Source of the DNA: an uncultured Clostridia bacterium
GTDB lineage: Bacteria > Bacillota > Clostridia > Oscillospirales > Ruminococcaceae
Direction: 5' to 3'
DNA: 64,000 nt
Assembly: GCA_946498095.1 (NCBI GenBank)
Contig: CAMMMX010000001.1
Location: 1 to 64,000 of the forward strand
Shown: one piece after another, positions 23,096-32,884 of the stretch
Layout of the letters: each line of letters begins with the position of its first letter
Position numbering within the stretch: position 1 is the first letter of the stretch
Program-made: the position numbers and the translations under genes
The notes under the pieces: generated by a model
The model's input: the letters and a program-made list of their open reading frames with translations, nothing else
What the model was told of the DNA's origin: nothing
The model's database searches: none

Positions 23096-24181
23096 ATGAG
23101 CAGAGTGTACAATTTCAGCGCAGGACCTTCTACGCTTCCCGAACCGGTACTGAAAAAAGCGGCTGACGAAATGCTGGACTATAATGGCAGCGGTCAGTCG
23201 GTAATGGAAATGTCCCACCGCTCGAAGGTGTACGAGGAGATTATCCTTTCCTGTGAAGCGCTTTTGCGCAAGATAATGAATATCCCCGACAATTATAAGG
23301 TGCTCTTTTTACAGGGCGGTGCCTCTTCACAGTTTGCAATGGTCCCAATGAACCTGTTTGGAAAGACCAAAAAGGCGGATTTTGTCCTGACCGGACAATG
23401 GGCGAAGAAGGCCTATCAGGAAGCCCAGAAATTTGGCGAATGCCGTGCTGTCGCTTCCTCCGCTGACAAGACCTTTACATACATCCCCACGCTTGACCCG
23501 TCCACCTTTGACAAGGACGCGGCCTACTTCCATATCTGCATGAATAATACGATTTACGGCACCCGCTTTACCAAGCTGCCAGAAACCGGGAATGTCCCGC
23601 TCGTCGCAGATATGAGTTCCTGCATTCTTTCGGAACCGGTCGACGTATCGAAATTCGGTCTTATCTACGCAGGCGCGCAGAAGAATATGGGTCCGGCCGG
23701 CTTGACGGTCGTCATTGTTCGCGAGGACCTTATCGGCAATCCGATAGAAGGCACGCCGACGATGTTTGACTACAAGACCCACGCTGACAACGGTTCTATG
23801 TACAACACTCCTCCAACTTACGCCATTTACATCTGCAAAATGGTATTGGAATGGATCGAAAAAGAATTTGGGGATCTCAGCGGCATGAAGGCTTATAACG
23901 AAAAGAAGGCTGCCATCCTGTATGACTTCCTTGATGCTTCGTCTCTGTTTAAGGGTACCGTCGTCAAGGAGGATCGTTCCTTGATGAATATCCCGTTTGT
24001 GACCGGTAATGAAGAACTTGACAAGGCGTTCGTCAAGCAGGCGGAAAAGGCCGGATTTGTCAACCTCAAGGGTCACCGCACTGTCGGCGGTATGCGCGCC
24101 TCGATTTACAATGCTATGCCGATCGAAGGTGTGGAAAAACTGGTCGCATTTATGAAGCAGTTTGAAGCAGACAATAAATAG
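23096..24181 (+). CDS. serC: Phosphoserine aminotransferase
   Basis: This 361-residue PLP enzyme converts 3-phosphohydroxypyruvate and glutamate to phosphoserine, the second step of serine synthesis. It begins SRVYNFSAGPSTLPEPVL, with SVMEMSHRSK and LFLQGGASSQFAMVPMN near the cofactor site. YAGAQKNMGPAGL carries the PLP lysine (about residue 197). HRTVGGMRASIYNAMP at the C-terminus is the phosphate-binding arginine region. Length is typical. The only Shine-Dalgarno candidate is GGTGG at 23084-23088. serA follows after 10 nt, so the pair forms an operon. serB is not in the window. Confidence 0.96.
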   Translation: MSRVYNFSAGPSTLPEPVLKKAADEMLDYNGSGQSVMEMSHRSKVYEEIILSCEALLRKIMNIPDNYKVLFLQGGASSQFAMVPMNLFGKTKKADFVLTGQWAKKAYQEAQKFGECRAVASSADKTFTYIPTLDPSTFDKDAAYFHICMNNTIYGTRFTKLPETGNVPLVADMSSCILSEPVDVSKFGLIYAGAQKNMGPAGLTVVIVREDLIGNPIEGTPTMFDYKTHADNGSMYNTPPTYAIYICKMVLEWIEKEFGDLSGMKAYNEKKAAILYDFLDASSLFKGTVVKEDRSLMNIPFVTGNEELDKAFVKQAEKAGFVNLKGHRTVGGMRASIYNAMPIEGVEKLVAFMKQFEADNK

Positions 24182-24191
24182 GAGGCAGACT

Positions 24192-25355
24192 ATGTATCAG
24201 ATTTTGACACTCAACAAGATTTCCCCTTCAGGTCTGGATCACTTCGACAAAACGAAATATCAATATGCGGACGATATTCAAAACCCGGACGCTGTCATGG
24301 TGCGCAGCGCTTCGATGCATGAGATGGAGCTGCCCGCGTCGTTGAAAGCCATCGCTCGTGCTGGCGCAGGCGTCAACAATATTCCCGTCGACGCTTGCAG
24401 CGAAAAAGGTATCGTCGTATTTAACACGCCGGGTGCAAACGCCAACGCTGTCAAGGAAATGGTAATTGCCGGGCTGCTACTCGCTTCCCGCCGTGTCGTC
24501 CCTGCCATCGAGTGGGCACAGACACTCAAGGGACAGGGCGATCAAGTTGGCAAGCTGGTTGAGAAGGGCAAGAGCCAGTTCGCCGGCCCGGAAATTCTCG
24601 GTAAAAAGCTAGGTGTGGTTGGTCTAGGCGCTATTGGCATCCTCGTTGCCAACGCTGCTGCCGCGCTGGGCATGGAGGTGTACGGTTATGATCCGTATCT
24701 CTCTGTCGATGCCGCATGGGGCTTGACCAGTTCCATCAAGCATGCGAAATCCCTCAGCGAAATCTTTGACGTATGCGACTACATTACGTTGCATGTGCCG
24801 CTGACACCGGAAACCAAGGGAACCATTAATTCTGAATCCCTTGCGACGATGAAATCCGGTGTTCGCATCCTCAATTTCGCGCGTGGCGACCTTATTGTTG
24901 ATGCTGACATGATCGCAGCATTGGAAAGCGGCAAGGCAGCGGCTTATGTTACTGACTTCCCATCTGACGCGCTCATCGGCTGCAAGAATGTCATTGCCAT
25001 TCCCCACTTGGGCGCCTCGACGCCGGAGTCGGAGGACAATTGTGCGAGCATGGCTGCACAGGAACTGATCGCCTATCTGGAACGCGGCGAAATTAAAAAT
25101 TCTGTCAACTTCCCCAACGTAGAGATGAGCCGTAGCGGAGACCACCGTATCTGCGTCATCCATCGTAATATGAAGGCGATGCTGTCTCAGATTGCCAACG
25201 AATGTTCCCAGGCTGGTAACAACATTGAGAATATGCTCAACAAATCTAAAGGCGACTACGCGTATACCATTCTCGACGTGGTCGGTGATATGGACGCCCA
25301 GTTGGCGGATAAAATCGCCCAAATTGACGGTGTTATTAACGTCCGCGTCATCTAA
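24192..25355 (+). CDS. serA: D-3-phosphoglycerate dehydrogenase
   Basis: This 387-residue NAD-dependent enzyme catalyses the first step of serine synthesis. It has the split substrate domain (AIARAGAGVNNIPVD; VVFNTPGANANAVKEMV) and the Rossmann core KLGVVGLGAIGILVANAA. ILNFARGDLIVD carries the arginine and IPHLGASTPESEDNC the catalytic histidine. A C-terminal ACT domain (about 310-387, HRNMKAMLSQIANECS... INVRVI) suggests feedback or ligand regulation, possibly by serine. GGAGG (24181-24185) sits 6 nt before ATG 24192, which is chosen over one 10 codons earlier that would overlap serC. A strong terminator follows at 25372. Confidence 0.95.
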   Translation: MYQILTLNKISPSGLDHFDKTKYQYADDIQNPDAVMVRSASMHEMELPASLKAIARAGAGVNNIPVDACSEKGIVVFNTPGANANAVKEMVIAGLLLASRRVVPAIEWAQTLKGQGDQVGKLVEKGKSQFAGPEILGKKLGVVGLGAIGILVANAAAALGMEVYGYDPYLSVDAAWGLTSSIKHAKSLSEIFDVCDYITLHVPLTPETKGTINSESLATMKSGVRILNFARGDLIVDADMIAALESGKAAAYVTDFPSDALIGCKNVIAIPHLGASTPESEDNCASMAAQELIAYLERGEIKNSVNFPNVEMSRSGDHRICVIHRNMKAMLSQIANECSQAGNNIENMLNKSKGDYAYTILDVVGDMDAQLADKIAQIDGVINVRVI

Positions 25356-25371
25356 AACGCCTCTATCCAGC

Positions 25372-25406
25372 GGCGCGAAACAAAAATGTTTCGCGCCGTT
25401 TTTGTT
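25372..25406 (+). terminator. Terminator of serC-serA
   Basis: A perfect 11-bp stem GGCGCGAAACA / TGTTTCGCGCC (25372-25397) with an AAAA loop is followed by GTTTTTGTTT. Confidence 0.93.
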
Positions 25407-25563
25407 TGGAGCGCAGAAAGCAATTGCTCTGATTTTCCCATAAACTATAAACCCTATCTGCCGTGCGGTCAGACGTCTGTATCGTTTACCAGCTTTTATA
25501 TTAAGAATTCTACGCTCTCCCCTCAACCTACTGATAACCAAATCCGTACATAGCCTCGGCTGC

Positions 25564-25592
25564 TGTTCATTACAGCGTTTCTGTGTTATAAT
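25564..25592 (+). promoter_or_regulatory. Promoter of the FkbM-lactonase operon
   Basis: TATAAT (25587-25592) has a 17-nt spacer back to TGTTCA (25564-25569). The -35 is weak; the gene starts 75 nt downstream. Confidence 0.5.
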
Positions 25593-25666
25593 GAAGGAAA
25601 GTAGTGATCGGAAATTGCAGTAAAGTTTCCGTATACGCATTGGAAAAAAGAAAGGACGTAACTATC

Positions 25667-26782
25667 ATGCTGCAACAGATTCTTCCCTTCCCCATCCCTG
25701 AACAGGATCTTTGGGAATCTTTACAGGTCTGTGGCAAGCCGATTGTGCTCTATGGTATGGGGGATGGTGCGCTGAAAATCATGCGCGCTTGCGCTGCCTA
25801 TGACATCCCCATCGCCGACGTCTTTGCCAGCGACGGCTACGTCCGTGGGCACTCCTTCGCAGGATACCGCGTCAAACGTCTATGTGAAATCGAAGCACAA
25901 TGGGGGGATTTTGTCATCCTCATCGCTTTCGCCGTTTTCCGACCCGAGCTAATCGACATGCTGACCCGGCTTTCCTTACGGCATGAAACTTACGCACCGG
26001 ATGTCCCTGTCTGCGGGGAAGAACTTTTCGACCGCTCCTACGCCCTCGCTCACGCCGATGAGCTATCACGCGCTTACGCCCTGATGGCAGACGACCAGTC
26101 CCGCCTTGTGTTCGCACATACCGTGCAGTTTAAGTTGTCCGGACGCCTCCCTCTCTTGGACGAAATGACCACGCTGAAAGACGAAGCCTACCAGAATATC
26201 CTCCGTTTGTCGCCACAGGAGCATTACGTCGACCTGGGCGCTTACGACGGCGACACCATCGCGGAATTTCTCACCCACACCGGCGGACGCTATTCCAGCA
26301 TCTGTGCGCTAGAGCCAGATGGAAAAAACTTTCGTAAGCTATCCGCTTACGCCGCCTCCCTCCCACAGGATGGACGCGTCCAATTGTATAACGCTGCGGC
26401 CTGGGATCGCTGTACAACGCTCTCCTTCGACGGTCGGGCAGGGCGAAATTCATCCTTACAGCCGGACGGGAAACACCACGTGGCTGCATATGCCGTCGAC
26501 GCCCTCCTGCAAGGTAACGCAGCAACGTATCTGAAAATGGATGTGGAAGGCGCGGAATATGAAGCGCTGTGCGGCTGCAAGCAGACAATCGCACAGCACC
26601 GCCCCTCCCTTGCGGTCTCCTGTTACCACCGGTCACAGGATCTGTTCCGTCTGCCGTTGCTGATAGCGTCACTGTATCCCGGTTGCCGCATTTATTTACG
26701 TCACCACCCCTATATTCCCGCCTGGGAAACCAATCTTTACGTCATGCCGGATGAAACAGATAGGAGGCTCTCTAAAACATGA
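25667..26782 (+). CDS. Two-domain FkbM-family methyltransferase
   Basis: This 371-residue protein has two parts. Residues about 15-110 resemble a nucleotide-binding sugar/phosphosugar fold (KPIVLYGMGDGALKIMRAC...ADVFASDGYVRG). The C-terminal 200 residues are a SAM-dependent methyltransferase of the FkbM type: EHYVDLGAYDGDTIAEF motif I, ICALEPDGKNF motif II and YLKMDVEGAEYEALCG, the family signature. FkbM enzymes methylate sugar hydroxyls; the acceptor here is unknown, perhaps an envelope glycan. ATG 25667 is used; AAAGGA lies about 10 nt upstream. Its TGA overlaps the ATG of the next gene (ATGA at 26779), implying translational coupling with the lactonase-like protein. Confidence 0.88.
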   Translation: MLQQILPFPIPEQDLWESLQVCGKPIVLYGMGDGALKIMRACAAYDIPIADVFASDGYVRGHSFAGYRVKRLCEIEAQWGDFVILIAFAVFRPELIDMLTRLSLRHETYAPDVPVCGEELFDRSYALAHADELSRAYALMADDQSRLVFAHTVQFKLSGRLPLLDEMTTLKDEAYQNILRLSPQEHYVDLGAYDGDTIAEFLTHTGGRYSSICALEPDGKNFRKLSAYAASLPQDGRVQLYNAAAWDRCTTLSFDGRAGRNSSLQPDGKHHVAAYAVDALLQGNAATYLKMDVEGAEYEALCGCKQTIAQHRPSLAVSCYHRSQDLFRLPLLIASLYPGCRIYLRHHPYIPAWETNLYVMPDETDRRLSKT

Positions 26783-27783
26783 ACAGTACCGCATTGCTCT
26801 TTGTCGGAACCTATTCTCGGCACTCCTCCCGTGGGATCTACATTTATGCCGTCACTTCCTCTGGACTGCGGTTGTTGTCCACCGAGGGCAGTTTGGAAAA
26901 CCCGTCCTACTTAGCACTGTCACCGGACAAGCGTTACCTTTATGCGGTTAGCGAGACTGCCGGCGGCAGCGTAGCTTCCTTCACCATTGACTGGGAAAGT
27001 GGAAAGCTGTCATTGTGCAGCCGCACATCCTCGTTTGGCGCAGATCCTTGCCATCTGAGTCTTTCCCCTGCACTGGACCGGCTCTATGTAACCAACTATA
27101 CGTCAGGAACGATTAGCTCTTTCCCGCTCCGGGATGGCATAATCGGCAGTATGGACAAACAAAACGACAAGGCCGCGCTGCTTCCCTATCTATCAAATCC
27201 CGCCGGGATAACTCACGTCCATTGTTCTTTCCCTACAGACGGCGGGCTTTACTACACCGATCTCGGACTGGATTGCGTGGTTTCCTGTGGGCTGGATTTA
27301 TCCATCCGTGCCGTTTGGCCCATCCCCTTTGGCAGTGGTCCCCGTCATCTCTTACGTGCAGGCAGCTTTCTATACCTTGTCAATGAATATGCCAACCGTC
27401 TCGACTGTATAAACCCTGTTTCAGGACAGATCACCGGTTCCTGTAGTATGCTGCCAAAAGGATTTCATGGGATCTCCTCTGCCGCCGCGCTCAAATTTGG
27501 ATATGGAAAACTGCTTGCTTCCACACGCGGCGCGGATGTCGTCGCAGTATGTCAGCCCGGGGAGCACCCTTACGTCCACGGTTTTCTCCCCAGCGGCGGC
27601 AATGGTCTGCGGGACTTGGAGGCTTTTCCTCTTCTGGAGCTGCTGTTTACAGCAAACGAAGCGTCCGATTGCATCAGCGTCTTTCACGTACCGGATGGCG
27701 CCCCGGTACAGGCGCGTCTGATTTCGCAGGCAGACGTTCCCTCGCCGGTCTGCTTGATCTGCGCCACGTATCCAGGGACGTAA
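26779..27783 (+). CDS. Lactonase-family seven-bladed beta-propeller protein (6-phosphogluconolactonase-like)
   Basis: This 334-residue protein has the repeated blades of the YbhE/Pgl-type lactonase family. Examples are LFVGTYSRHSSRGIYIYAV, NPSYLALSPDKRYLYAVSE, DPCHLSLSPALDRLYVTNY, SGPRHLLRAGSFLYLVNEY and NGLRDLEAFPLLELLFTANE. Known members hydrolyse 6-phosphogluconolactone or other lactones. No signal peptide is visible. Some positions are weaker than in classical Pgl, for example the histidine-rich blade reads ITHVHCSF, so the substrate is uncertain. It starts within the stop of the FkbM gene and is followed after 14 nt by a small Smr-like gene. There is no pentose-phosphate gene nearby. Confidence 0.85.
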   Translation: MNSTALLFVGTYSRHSSRGIYIYAVTSSGLRLLSTEGSLENPSYLALSPDKRYLYAVSETAGGSVASFTIDWESGKLSLCSRTSSFGADPCHLSLSPALDRLYVTNYTSGTISSFPLRDGIIGSMDKQNDKAALLPYLSNPAGITHVHCSFPTDGGLYYTDLGLDCVVSCGLDLSIRAVWPIPFGSGPRHLLRAGSFLYLVNEYANRLDCINPVSGQITGSCSMLPKGFHGISSAAALKFGYGKLLASTRGADVVAVCQPGEHPYVHGFLPSGGNGLRDLEAFPLLELLFTANEASDCISVFHVPDGAPVQARLISQADVPSPVCLICATYPGT

Positions 27784-27797
27784 AAAGGAGGGTTCGC

Positions 27798-28061
27798 ATG
27801 GGCAAGCCTTACCGCACGATGGAAATCGATATCCATGATCTTCCCGTCGCTGACGCGAAACGCCGCCTCGAACGGATCCTCGCGTCAGCGCCGCCTGATG
27901 TGGCTGAAATTACCGTTATCCACGGTTACCGCTCCGGGAACGGGTTACAGCAAATGGTGCGCATCACGCTCAAAAGCAAACGAATTGCGCGTCGCATCCT
28001 GACGCTTAATCCGGGAATGACCGTCCTGGTGCTTCGGCAACCGGGTGACATCAGGTCATAA
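27798..28061 (+). CDS. Small Smr-domain-like protein
   Basis: This 87-residue protein resembles a lone Smr (MutS2 C-terminal-like) domain. [21 protein letters not shown] corresponds to the LDLHGL..EA helix and [19 protein letters not shown] to the HGxGxG loop. The leading LDLHG is modified to IDIHD and the loop to HGYRSGNG, so nuclease activity is uncertain. AAAGGAGGG at 27783-27791 gives a good site for ATG 27798; frames opening earlier overlap the lactonase gene. It probably ends this three-gene operon. Confidence 0.75.
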   Translation: MGKPYRTMEIDIHDLPVADAKRRLERILASAPPDVAEITVIHGYRSGNGLQQMVRITLKSKRIARRILTLNPGMTVLVLRQPGDIRS

Positions 28062-28105
28062 ATGGCCGACGTAGCGTCACTATCATTTATTGGAAAGGAG
28101 CTTTC

Positions 28106-29602
28106 ATGATGGAGCAGAAATATATTATGGCATTCGATCAGGGAACCAGCAGCTCCCGCTGTATTCTCTTCAACGCATCAGGCGAAATCGTCAGCTTGGC
28201 ACAGAAGGAGCTCACGCAACTGTACCACCGATCCGGCTGGGTGGAACACGACCCCATGGATATCTGGTCGACGCAGATCGGCGTCGCTAATGAGGCGCTG
28301 TACAAAATCAACGCTTCCTACTCGGATATCGCGGCGATCGGCATTACGAACCAGCGCGAAACCACGATCTTATGGGACAAAAAAACCGGTGAGCCTGTCT
28401 ACAACGCAATTGTCTGGCAATGCCGCCGCACTGCCCCTTTTTGTGAGGAACTAATTGCGCAGGGGTGCGGTGCTATGGTTCGCGAAAAGACAGGGCTGCC
28501 GATTGACCCCTATTTCTCCGCGACCAAAATCAAATGGATCCTCGATAACGTCCCCGGCGCACGGGCTCGGGCCGAAAAAGGCGATCTGCTGTTCGGCACT
28601 GTTGACAGCTGGCTGATCTGGCGTCTGACACATGGCAAAGTCCATGTCACAGACTACACAAACGCCGCGCGAACGATGCTCTTTAATATTCATACTCTTT
28701 GCTGGGACGAGGAGCTGCTGAAATTGCTGCAAATTCCCCGTTCCCTGCTGCCGCAGGTACAGCCGTCCAGCTGCATCTACGGCGAGACGGACGCGCGCAT
28801 TTTTGGCGGTGCTATCCCCATCGCCGGAGCGGCGGGTGATCAGCAGGCCGCTTTGTTCGGGCAGACCTGCTTCCACACCGGCAGTGCGAAAAATACTTAT
28901 GGTACCGGCTGCTTTTTGTTGATGAACACCGGCGAAACGCCAGTGGCGTCCAAAAATGGACTGCTGACCACCATCGCTTGGGGTATCGATGGTAGAGTCA
29001 CCTATGCGTTGGAAGGGTCGATTTTCGTCGGCGGCGCCGTGGTACAGTGGCTGCGGGACGAAATGAAACTCATCGAGACCGCCGCCGATAGCGAGTACTT
29101 TGCACAAAAAGTTGCTGATACCGGTGGTGTTTATCTGGTGCCCGCTTTCGTCGGCTTAGGGGCGCCGCATTGGGACTCCCGTGCCCGAGGAACCATTGTC
29201 GGCCTAACACGCGGCACCAATAAAAACCACATTATTCGTGCAGCACTCGAATCCATTGCCTATCAGGTCAACGATGTCTTGACCGCCATGCAGGAGGACA
29301 GCGGCATCCCTCTCACCACGTTGCGGGTGGACGGCGGAACGTCGGCCAATAATTTTCTGATGCAGTTCCAATCGGATATCATTGGCGTCCCGCTGACCCG
29401 TCCCGTCTGCATCGAAACGACCGCCCTCGGTGCCGCCTACCTCACAGGGTTGGCTGTCGGTTACTGGAATAGTCGCGACCAAATCATGAACAACTGGCGC
29501 GTCTCCCAAGCTTTTACGCCATCAATGGAATCACAGACGCGTGCACGCTTGCTGCACGGTTGGGAGAAGGCTGTCGGCCGTTCGCGTGACTGGGCGGAAT
29601 AG
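28106..29602 (+). CDS. glpK: Glycerol kinase
   Basis: This 498-residue FGGY-family kinase phosphorylates glycerol to glycerol-3-phosphate. It begins with the ATP-site loop [47 protein letters not shown] and [20 protein letters not shown] are glycerol kinase signatures. [13 protein letters not shown] and [19 protein letters not shown] complete the active site. Length is typical. GGAAAGGAG precedes the tandem ATGs at 28106/28109. No glpF or glpD is adjacent, so it stands alone between a propeller operon and a convergent arabinofuranosidase gene. It supplies glycerol-3-phosphate for phospholipids or catabolism. Confidence 0.96.
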   Translation: MMEQKYIMAFDQGTSSSRCILFNASGEIVSLAQKELTQLYHRSGWVEHDPMDIWSTQIGVANEALYKINASYSDIAAIGITNQRETTILWDKKTGEPVYNAIVWQCRRTAPFCEELIAQGCGAMVREKTGLPIDPYFSATKIKWILDNVPGARARAEKGDLLFGTVDSWLIWRLTHGKVHVTDYTNAARTMLFNIHTLCWDEELLKLLQIPRSLLPQVQPSSCIYGETDARIFGGAIPIAGAAGDQQAALFGQTCFHTGSAKNTYGTGCFLLMNTGETPVASKNGLLTTIAWGIDGRVTYALEGSIFVGGAVVQWLRDEMKLIETAADSEYFAQKVADTGGVYLVPAFVGLGAPHWDSRARGTIVGLTRGTNKNHIIRAALESIAYQVNDVLTAMQEDSGIPLTTLRVDGGTSANNFLMQFQSDIIGVPLTRPVCIETTALGAAYLTGLAVGYWNSRDQIMNNWRVSQAFTPSMESQTRARLLHGWEKAVGRSRDWAE

Positions 29603-29649
29603 GTAGGTTGTTTATTGCGCAGTTGTGTAGCCGTTAAATAACATGAGAA

Positions 29650-29695
29650 GCGGTGCGAGTTTCTCCGAGATCTCGGAGTGCCCGCACCGTTATTT
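29650..29695 (+). terminator. Terminator of glpK
   Basis: Nested stem: CGGTGCG (29651-29657) pairs with CGCACCG (29683-29689) around a CTCCGAG..CTCGGAG palindrome, followed by TTATTT. It lies between convergent genes. Confidence 0.75.
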
Positions 29696-29862
29696 CTGCA
29701 TTCTAGCAAGACATTGATGTCCTGTACAAGCTTTTCTATCCTCCACGTTACATCAAATATCACCTGACAGGATGACCATATTGTTCTAAATATAATACAT
29801 TTCGTATAATTTTATATAATTTCTACATTTGATCTTAATAATAAGCGCAATTCGACATACCG

Positions 29863-31368
29863 TTACGGTATGATCTGAACGCGAATGAGGTTCCAAGAAG
29901 AATGATTCAATCGTGTGGACAGCTTCCCATTCTCCAAACAAGTATCCTGTGGATGCGATGGAACGACCGCGTCAGGATGCGCATTGGTATTCGACCTTTG
30001 ATAAGGATATCCTTCCAGGGCAACCCGTTCCAACAGCTTCTGCGCCCGAAAGGGACCCAAATCGATGCTGACATCAAGATCCTCGCTGGGACTTCGATTG
30101 AGCAGGAAGAGGGACAACGTGCTATCCTGCGAAAGATAAGTGCAGGCGCCATCCAGGCAGGGTGTCTCGTCGCTGACAGCACAAACATAGGATGGGCCCT
30201 CCAAGCGCAGACGCAAAGCCTCCCCTCTTCCATAACGAGATGTATAATAATACGGATAGTATATCGTCTGCTTCCACGCCTTACTGCCCGGACGGGTCAT
30301 AATGGGAGCAATTGCATTAACCAGCTGGGCCAGACAGGCAACCCGGACGCGATCACTATTGTTCAGAAGCGTCATAAGCAGCGAACCAACCACCAGCGCA
30401 TCCTCAAAGTTGTACACATCCTCCAGCAGAGGGCGTACCGTGTCCCAAGGCTTGCTTTTGGATTCCTCCCCAAAAGAATGATACCATACATTCCATTCGT
30501 CAAAGGAGAGGTAGATATCCTTCTTCGCGCCCTTTTCAGCTTTGACCCTATCACACACCCTGCCAACATCCTTAATAAACCGATCCATTTCAATGCCTTG
30601 CGCAAGGAAGGTAGGGGTATCTCCGTTTGGATTCCCGTAATAGGAATGCAATGACAGGTAATCCACATGATCATAAGTATATCGCAGCACAGTCTCCTCC
30701 CAGGTACGGAAGGATGGCATCCCGGCGTTCGAACTGCCGCAAACGACCAATTCGATAGACGGATCCACCCATTTCATCACCTTGGCGGCTTCGCAGGCGA
30801 TGCGACCATACTCTTGTGCCGTCTTATGCCCGATCTGCCATTCACCGTCCATCTCATTCCCCAGGCACCATAACTTGAAACCGTAAGGCTCCTTACGCCC
30901 ATGAGAGGCACGTAAATCGCTGTAGAACGTGCCGGAGGGGAAGTTGCAGTATTCCACTAGGTTTCGCGCGTCGCTGATACCACGGCTGCCCAGATTGACA
31001 GCCATCATCATCTCTGCACCAACCTTGTCCAGCCATTGGGAAAATTCCCCCAATCCAACTTGATTGGTTTCACGTGTAAACCACGCCAAATCAAGTCGCG
31101 TCGGGCGTTGCTCCCGTGGGCCGACGCCATCCTCCCATTCGTAACCTGAAACAAAATTCCCGCCCGGATACCGCACCAAGGGTACCCGCAAGTCCCGTAC
31201 CAGCGACGCAACATCGTTGCGAAAGCCATCGTCGTCCGCTTCCGGATGCCCTGGTTCATAGATACCTGTATAAATCGCACGTCCCACGTGCTCTAGAAAG
31301 GAACCATATATCCGCTCGTCGACATCCGCGATCTTTTCCGGTAATACTTGAATGACTGCCTTTTGCAT
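29863..31368 (-). CDS. abfA: Intracellular alpha-L-arabinofuranosidase, GH51
   Basis: This 501-residue glycosidase releases arabinose from arabinoxylan or arabinan oligosaccharides. The sequence follows GH51: EKIADVDERIYGSFLEHVGRAIY at the N-terminus, RYPGGNFVSGYEWEDG, LWCLGNEMDGEWQIGHK with the acid/base Glu (about 175), and LSFDEWNVWYHS with the nucleophile Glu (about 294). A C-terminal beta-sandwich follows. There is no signal peptide, so the enzyme is cytosolic and would act on imported oligomers. AGGAGGG precedes ATG 31368. No sugar transporter or regulator is adjacent. It is convergent with glpK. Confidence 0.95.
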   Translation of the reverse strand: MQKAVIQVLPEKIADVDERIYGSFLEHVGRAIYTGIYEPGHPEADDDGFRNDVASLVRDLRVPLVRYPGGNFVSGYEWEDGVGPREQRPTRLDLAWFTRETNQVGLGEFSQWLDKVGAEMMMAVNLGSRGISDARNLVEYCNFPSGTFYSDLRASHGRKEPYGFKLWCLGNEMDGEWQIGHKTAQEYGRIACEAAKVMKWVDPSIELVVCGSSNAGMPSFRTWEETVLRYTYDHVDYLSLHSYYGNPNGDTPTFLAQGIEMDRFIKDVGRVCDRVKAEKGAKKDIYLSFDEWNVWYHSFGEESKSKPWDTVRPLLEDVYNFEDALVVGSLLMTLLNNSDRVRVACLAQLVNAIAPIMTRPGSKAWKQTIYYPYYYTSRYGRGEALRLRLEGPSYVCAVSDETPCLDGACTYLSQDSTLSLFLLNRSPSEDLDVSIDLGPFRAQKLLERVALEGYPYQRSNTNAHPDAVVPSHPQDTCLENGKLSTRLNHSSWNLIRVQIIP

Positions 31369-31406
31369 ACCTTCCCTCCTGTTCTGGAGATAAATTCCCC
31401 ATCTCC

Positions 31407-32252
31407 TTATAAGATTCCGTTATCCCGCAGCACCTGCGTCACAGTATACTCCTCCCGAACGGCATGACGTGTCAACGACCGTAGTTCAAAGGGCAGCGGT
31501 GCCTTACCATCCAAACGAATCTGCGCGTAATTGCGCAGTAAATGCTCTTTGGATGCGGAAAGGCTATCCCGAAGCCGGACCGGAACCTTATACACATTAT
31601 TGAGCAAAACATGCAGAGAACCAAAGTCTGCAAGAAGCTTCGCCGCAGTTTTGTTTCCCACTCCCGGCATACCGGCCAATTTGTCACTACGGTCGCCGAC
31701 AAGTGCCTTGAAATCTGCCATCTGCGACGGATGCACATGATACCGTTCCCACACCTCCTTTTCCCGGTACCAGATCGACCTCTTGCCGCGATGAACGTAC
31801 ACCGATACCTGTGGATTGACCAGCTGCAGCAGATCACTGTCTGATGAAACGATAACCATCTCCTGCTGTGCCTGCCCGGATATCTCCTGCGCCAACGCAG
31901 CAAGTAAATCGTCAGCTTCGTATTCCTGCGCTTCCACGTGCTGTACACCGAGATAGTCCAGGCAAACATATAAATCCGCCAGCTGGGAAAACGGATCTCC
32001 CTCTTCCTCGCATGCCACGGACTGATCAGCCTGGTTCTCCGGATTGACCTCCGTGCTATCTCCGGAGGAGTTTCTGCCAAAGATCACGACGATGCAGTCG
32101 GGCTGGAATGTCCGAACCAACTTGAGCAACATACCGATAAAGCCAAACGTTCCGTGCACATAGCGTCCGTCCCTACTGGTAACGCGTGACGGCATCCCGT
32201 AGTACATCTGAAGCAGAAGGTTCTGACCGTCAACGGCTAACAGACGCTGCAT
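31407..32252 (-). CDS. Stand-alone 5'-3' exonuclease (Pol I N-terminal / YpcP-like)
   Basis: This 281-residue protein is the FEN/5'-3' exonuclease domain without a polymerase. Its metal-binding acidic residues are seen in LLAVDGQNLL, VIFGRNSSGD (usual D replaced in part), QEYEADDLLAALA, VSSDSDLLQL and ALVGDRSDKLAGMPGVGNKTA, the last being the helix-hairpin-helix. The usual F-D-x-x-R segment here reads FGRNSSGDST, so one position differs from typical members. A stretch of acidic residues (EEEGDPFSQ) follows. Such enzymes remove RNA primers or flaps. ATG 32252 has GGAGGAGAAGG directly before it and overlaps the end of the thioesterase gene by 23 nt, implying coupled expression. Confidence 0.88.
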   Translation of the reverse strand: MQRLLAVDGQNLLLQMYYGMPSRVTSRDGRYVHGTFGFIGMLLKLVRTFQPDCIVVIFGRNSSGDSTEVNPENQADQSVACEEEGDPFSQLADLYVCLDYLGVQHVEAQEYEADDLLAALAQEISGQAQQEMVIVSSDSDLLQLVNPQVSVYVHRGKRSIWYREKEVWERYHVHPSQMADFKALVGDRSDKLAGMPGVGNKTAAKLLADFGSLHVLLNNVYKVPVRLRDSLSASKEHLLRNYAQIRLDGKAPLPFELRSLTRHAVREEYTVTQVLRDNGIL

Positions 32253-32679
32253 CCTTCTCCTCCTCCCCTGCTGCTATCGCAATCAAACGGTAAATTTCTG
32301 GACGATATTTGCTCAGGTTGACTGGACGAAAGTTCTGGTCGACGAAGACGTGTAGTGTTTTTCCTATACAAATTGGACTACTTTCGCCTTTTTTACACAC
32401 CGTATATGAAAATTCGATTCTAACCCGCGTCAACTGACAGACTTCAACTCTCACCACAAGCTCATCTTCATAATGCGCAGGACGCTGATAGCGACAACTC
32501 AACTCCAGAAGCGGCAGCATCACACCGGCCTGCTCCATCTCACTATAGGACATGCCCACCTGTCGGATAAAAGCTGTCCGTGCCGCCTCAAACCAAATCG
32601 GATAGACACTGTGATGTACAATTCCCATCTGATCTGTCTCCGCATAACGTACCGTTACTTCAATTTCACCTGTCATCAT
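32230..32679 (-). CDS. Acyl-CoA thioesterase, 4HBT/YbgC hot-dog fold
   Basis: This 149-residue hot-dog protein hydrolyses acyl- or hydroxybenzoyl-CoA-type thioesters. The active-site segment YAETDQMGIVHHSVYPIWFEAAR (about residues 11-33, with the conserved Asp) is clear, and VMLPLLELSCRYQRPAHYEDELVV follows as in the family. GGAG on the minus strand lies 5 nt before ATG 32679; longer frames upstream have no good site. Its 3' end overlaps the exonuclease start by 23 nt, so both form a two-gene operon. The natural substrate is not predictable. Confidence 0.9.
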   Translation of the reverse strand: MMTGEIEVTVRYAETDQMGIVHHSVYPIWFEAARTAFIRQVGMSYSEMEQAGVMLPLLELSCRYQRPAHYEDELVVRVEVCQLTRVRIEFSYTVCKKGESSPICIGKTLHVFVDQNFRPVNLSKYRPEIYRLIAIAAGEEEKDAASVSR

Positions 32680-32884
32680 TTTGACTCCGTTTCTTTGTTT
32701 TATCTTTATTGTAGCATACCGCGCATCTTTTCTCAATCCTGTTTGTCTACCGCATTCATGAAAACTACTTCGTTTTGAAATATTTATGCGGTATGATAAA
32801 CTGGAAAGGTTATCTACTTAACAGACTTTTTGTCAATTTCCCGGTGATGCACGCCAAAAACGAACATACGGGAGGAATTTTCAG

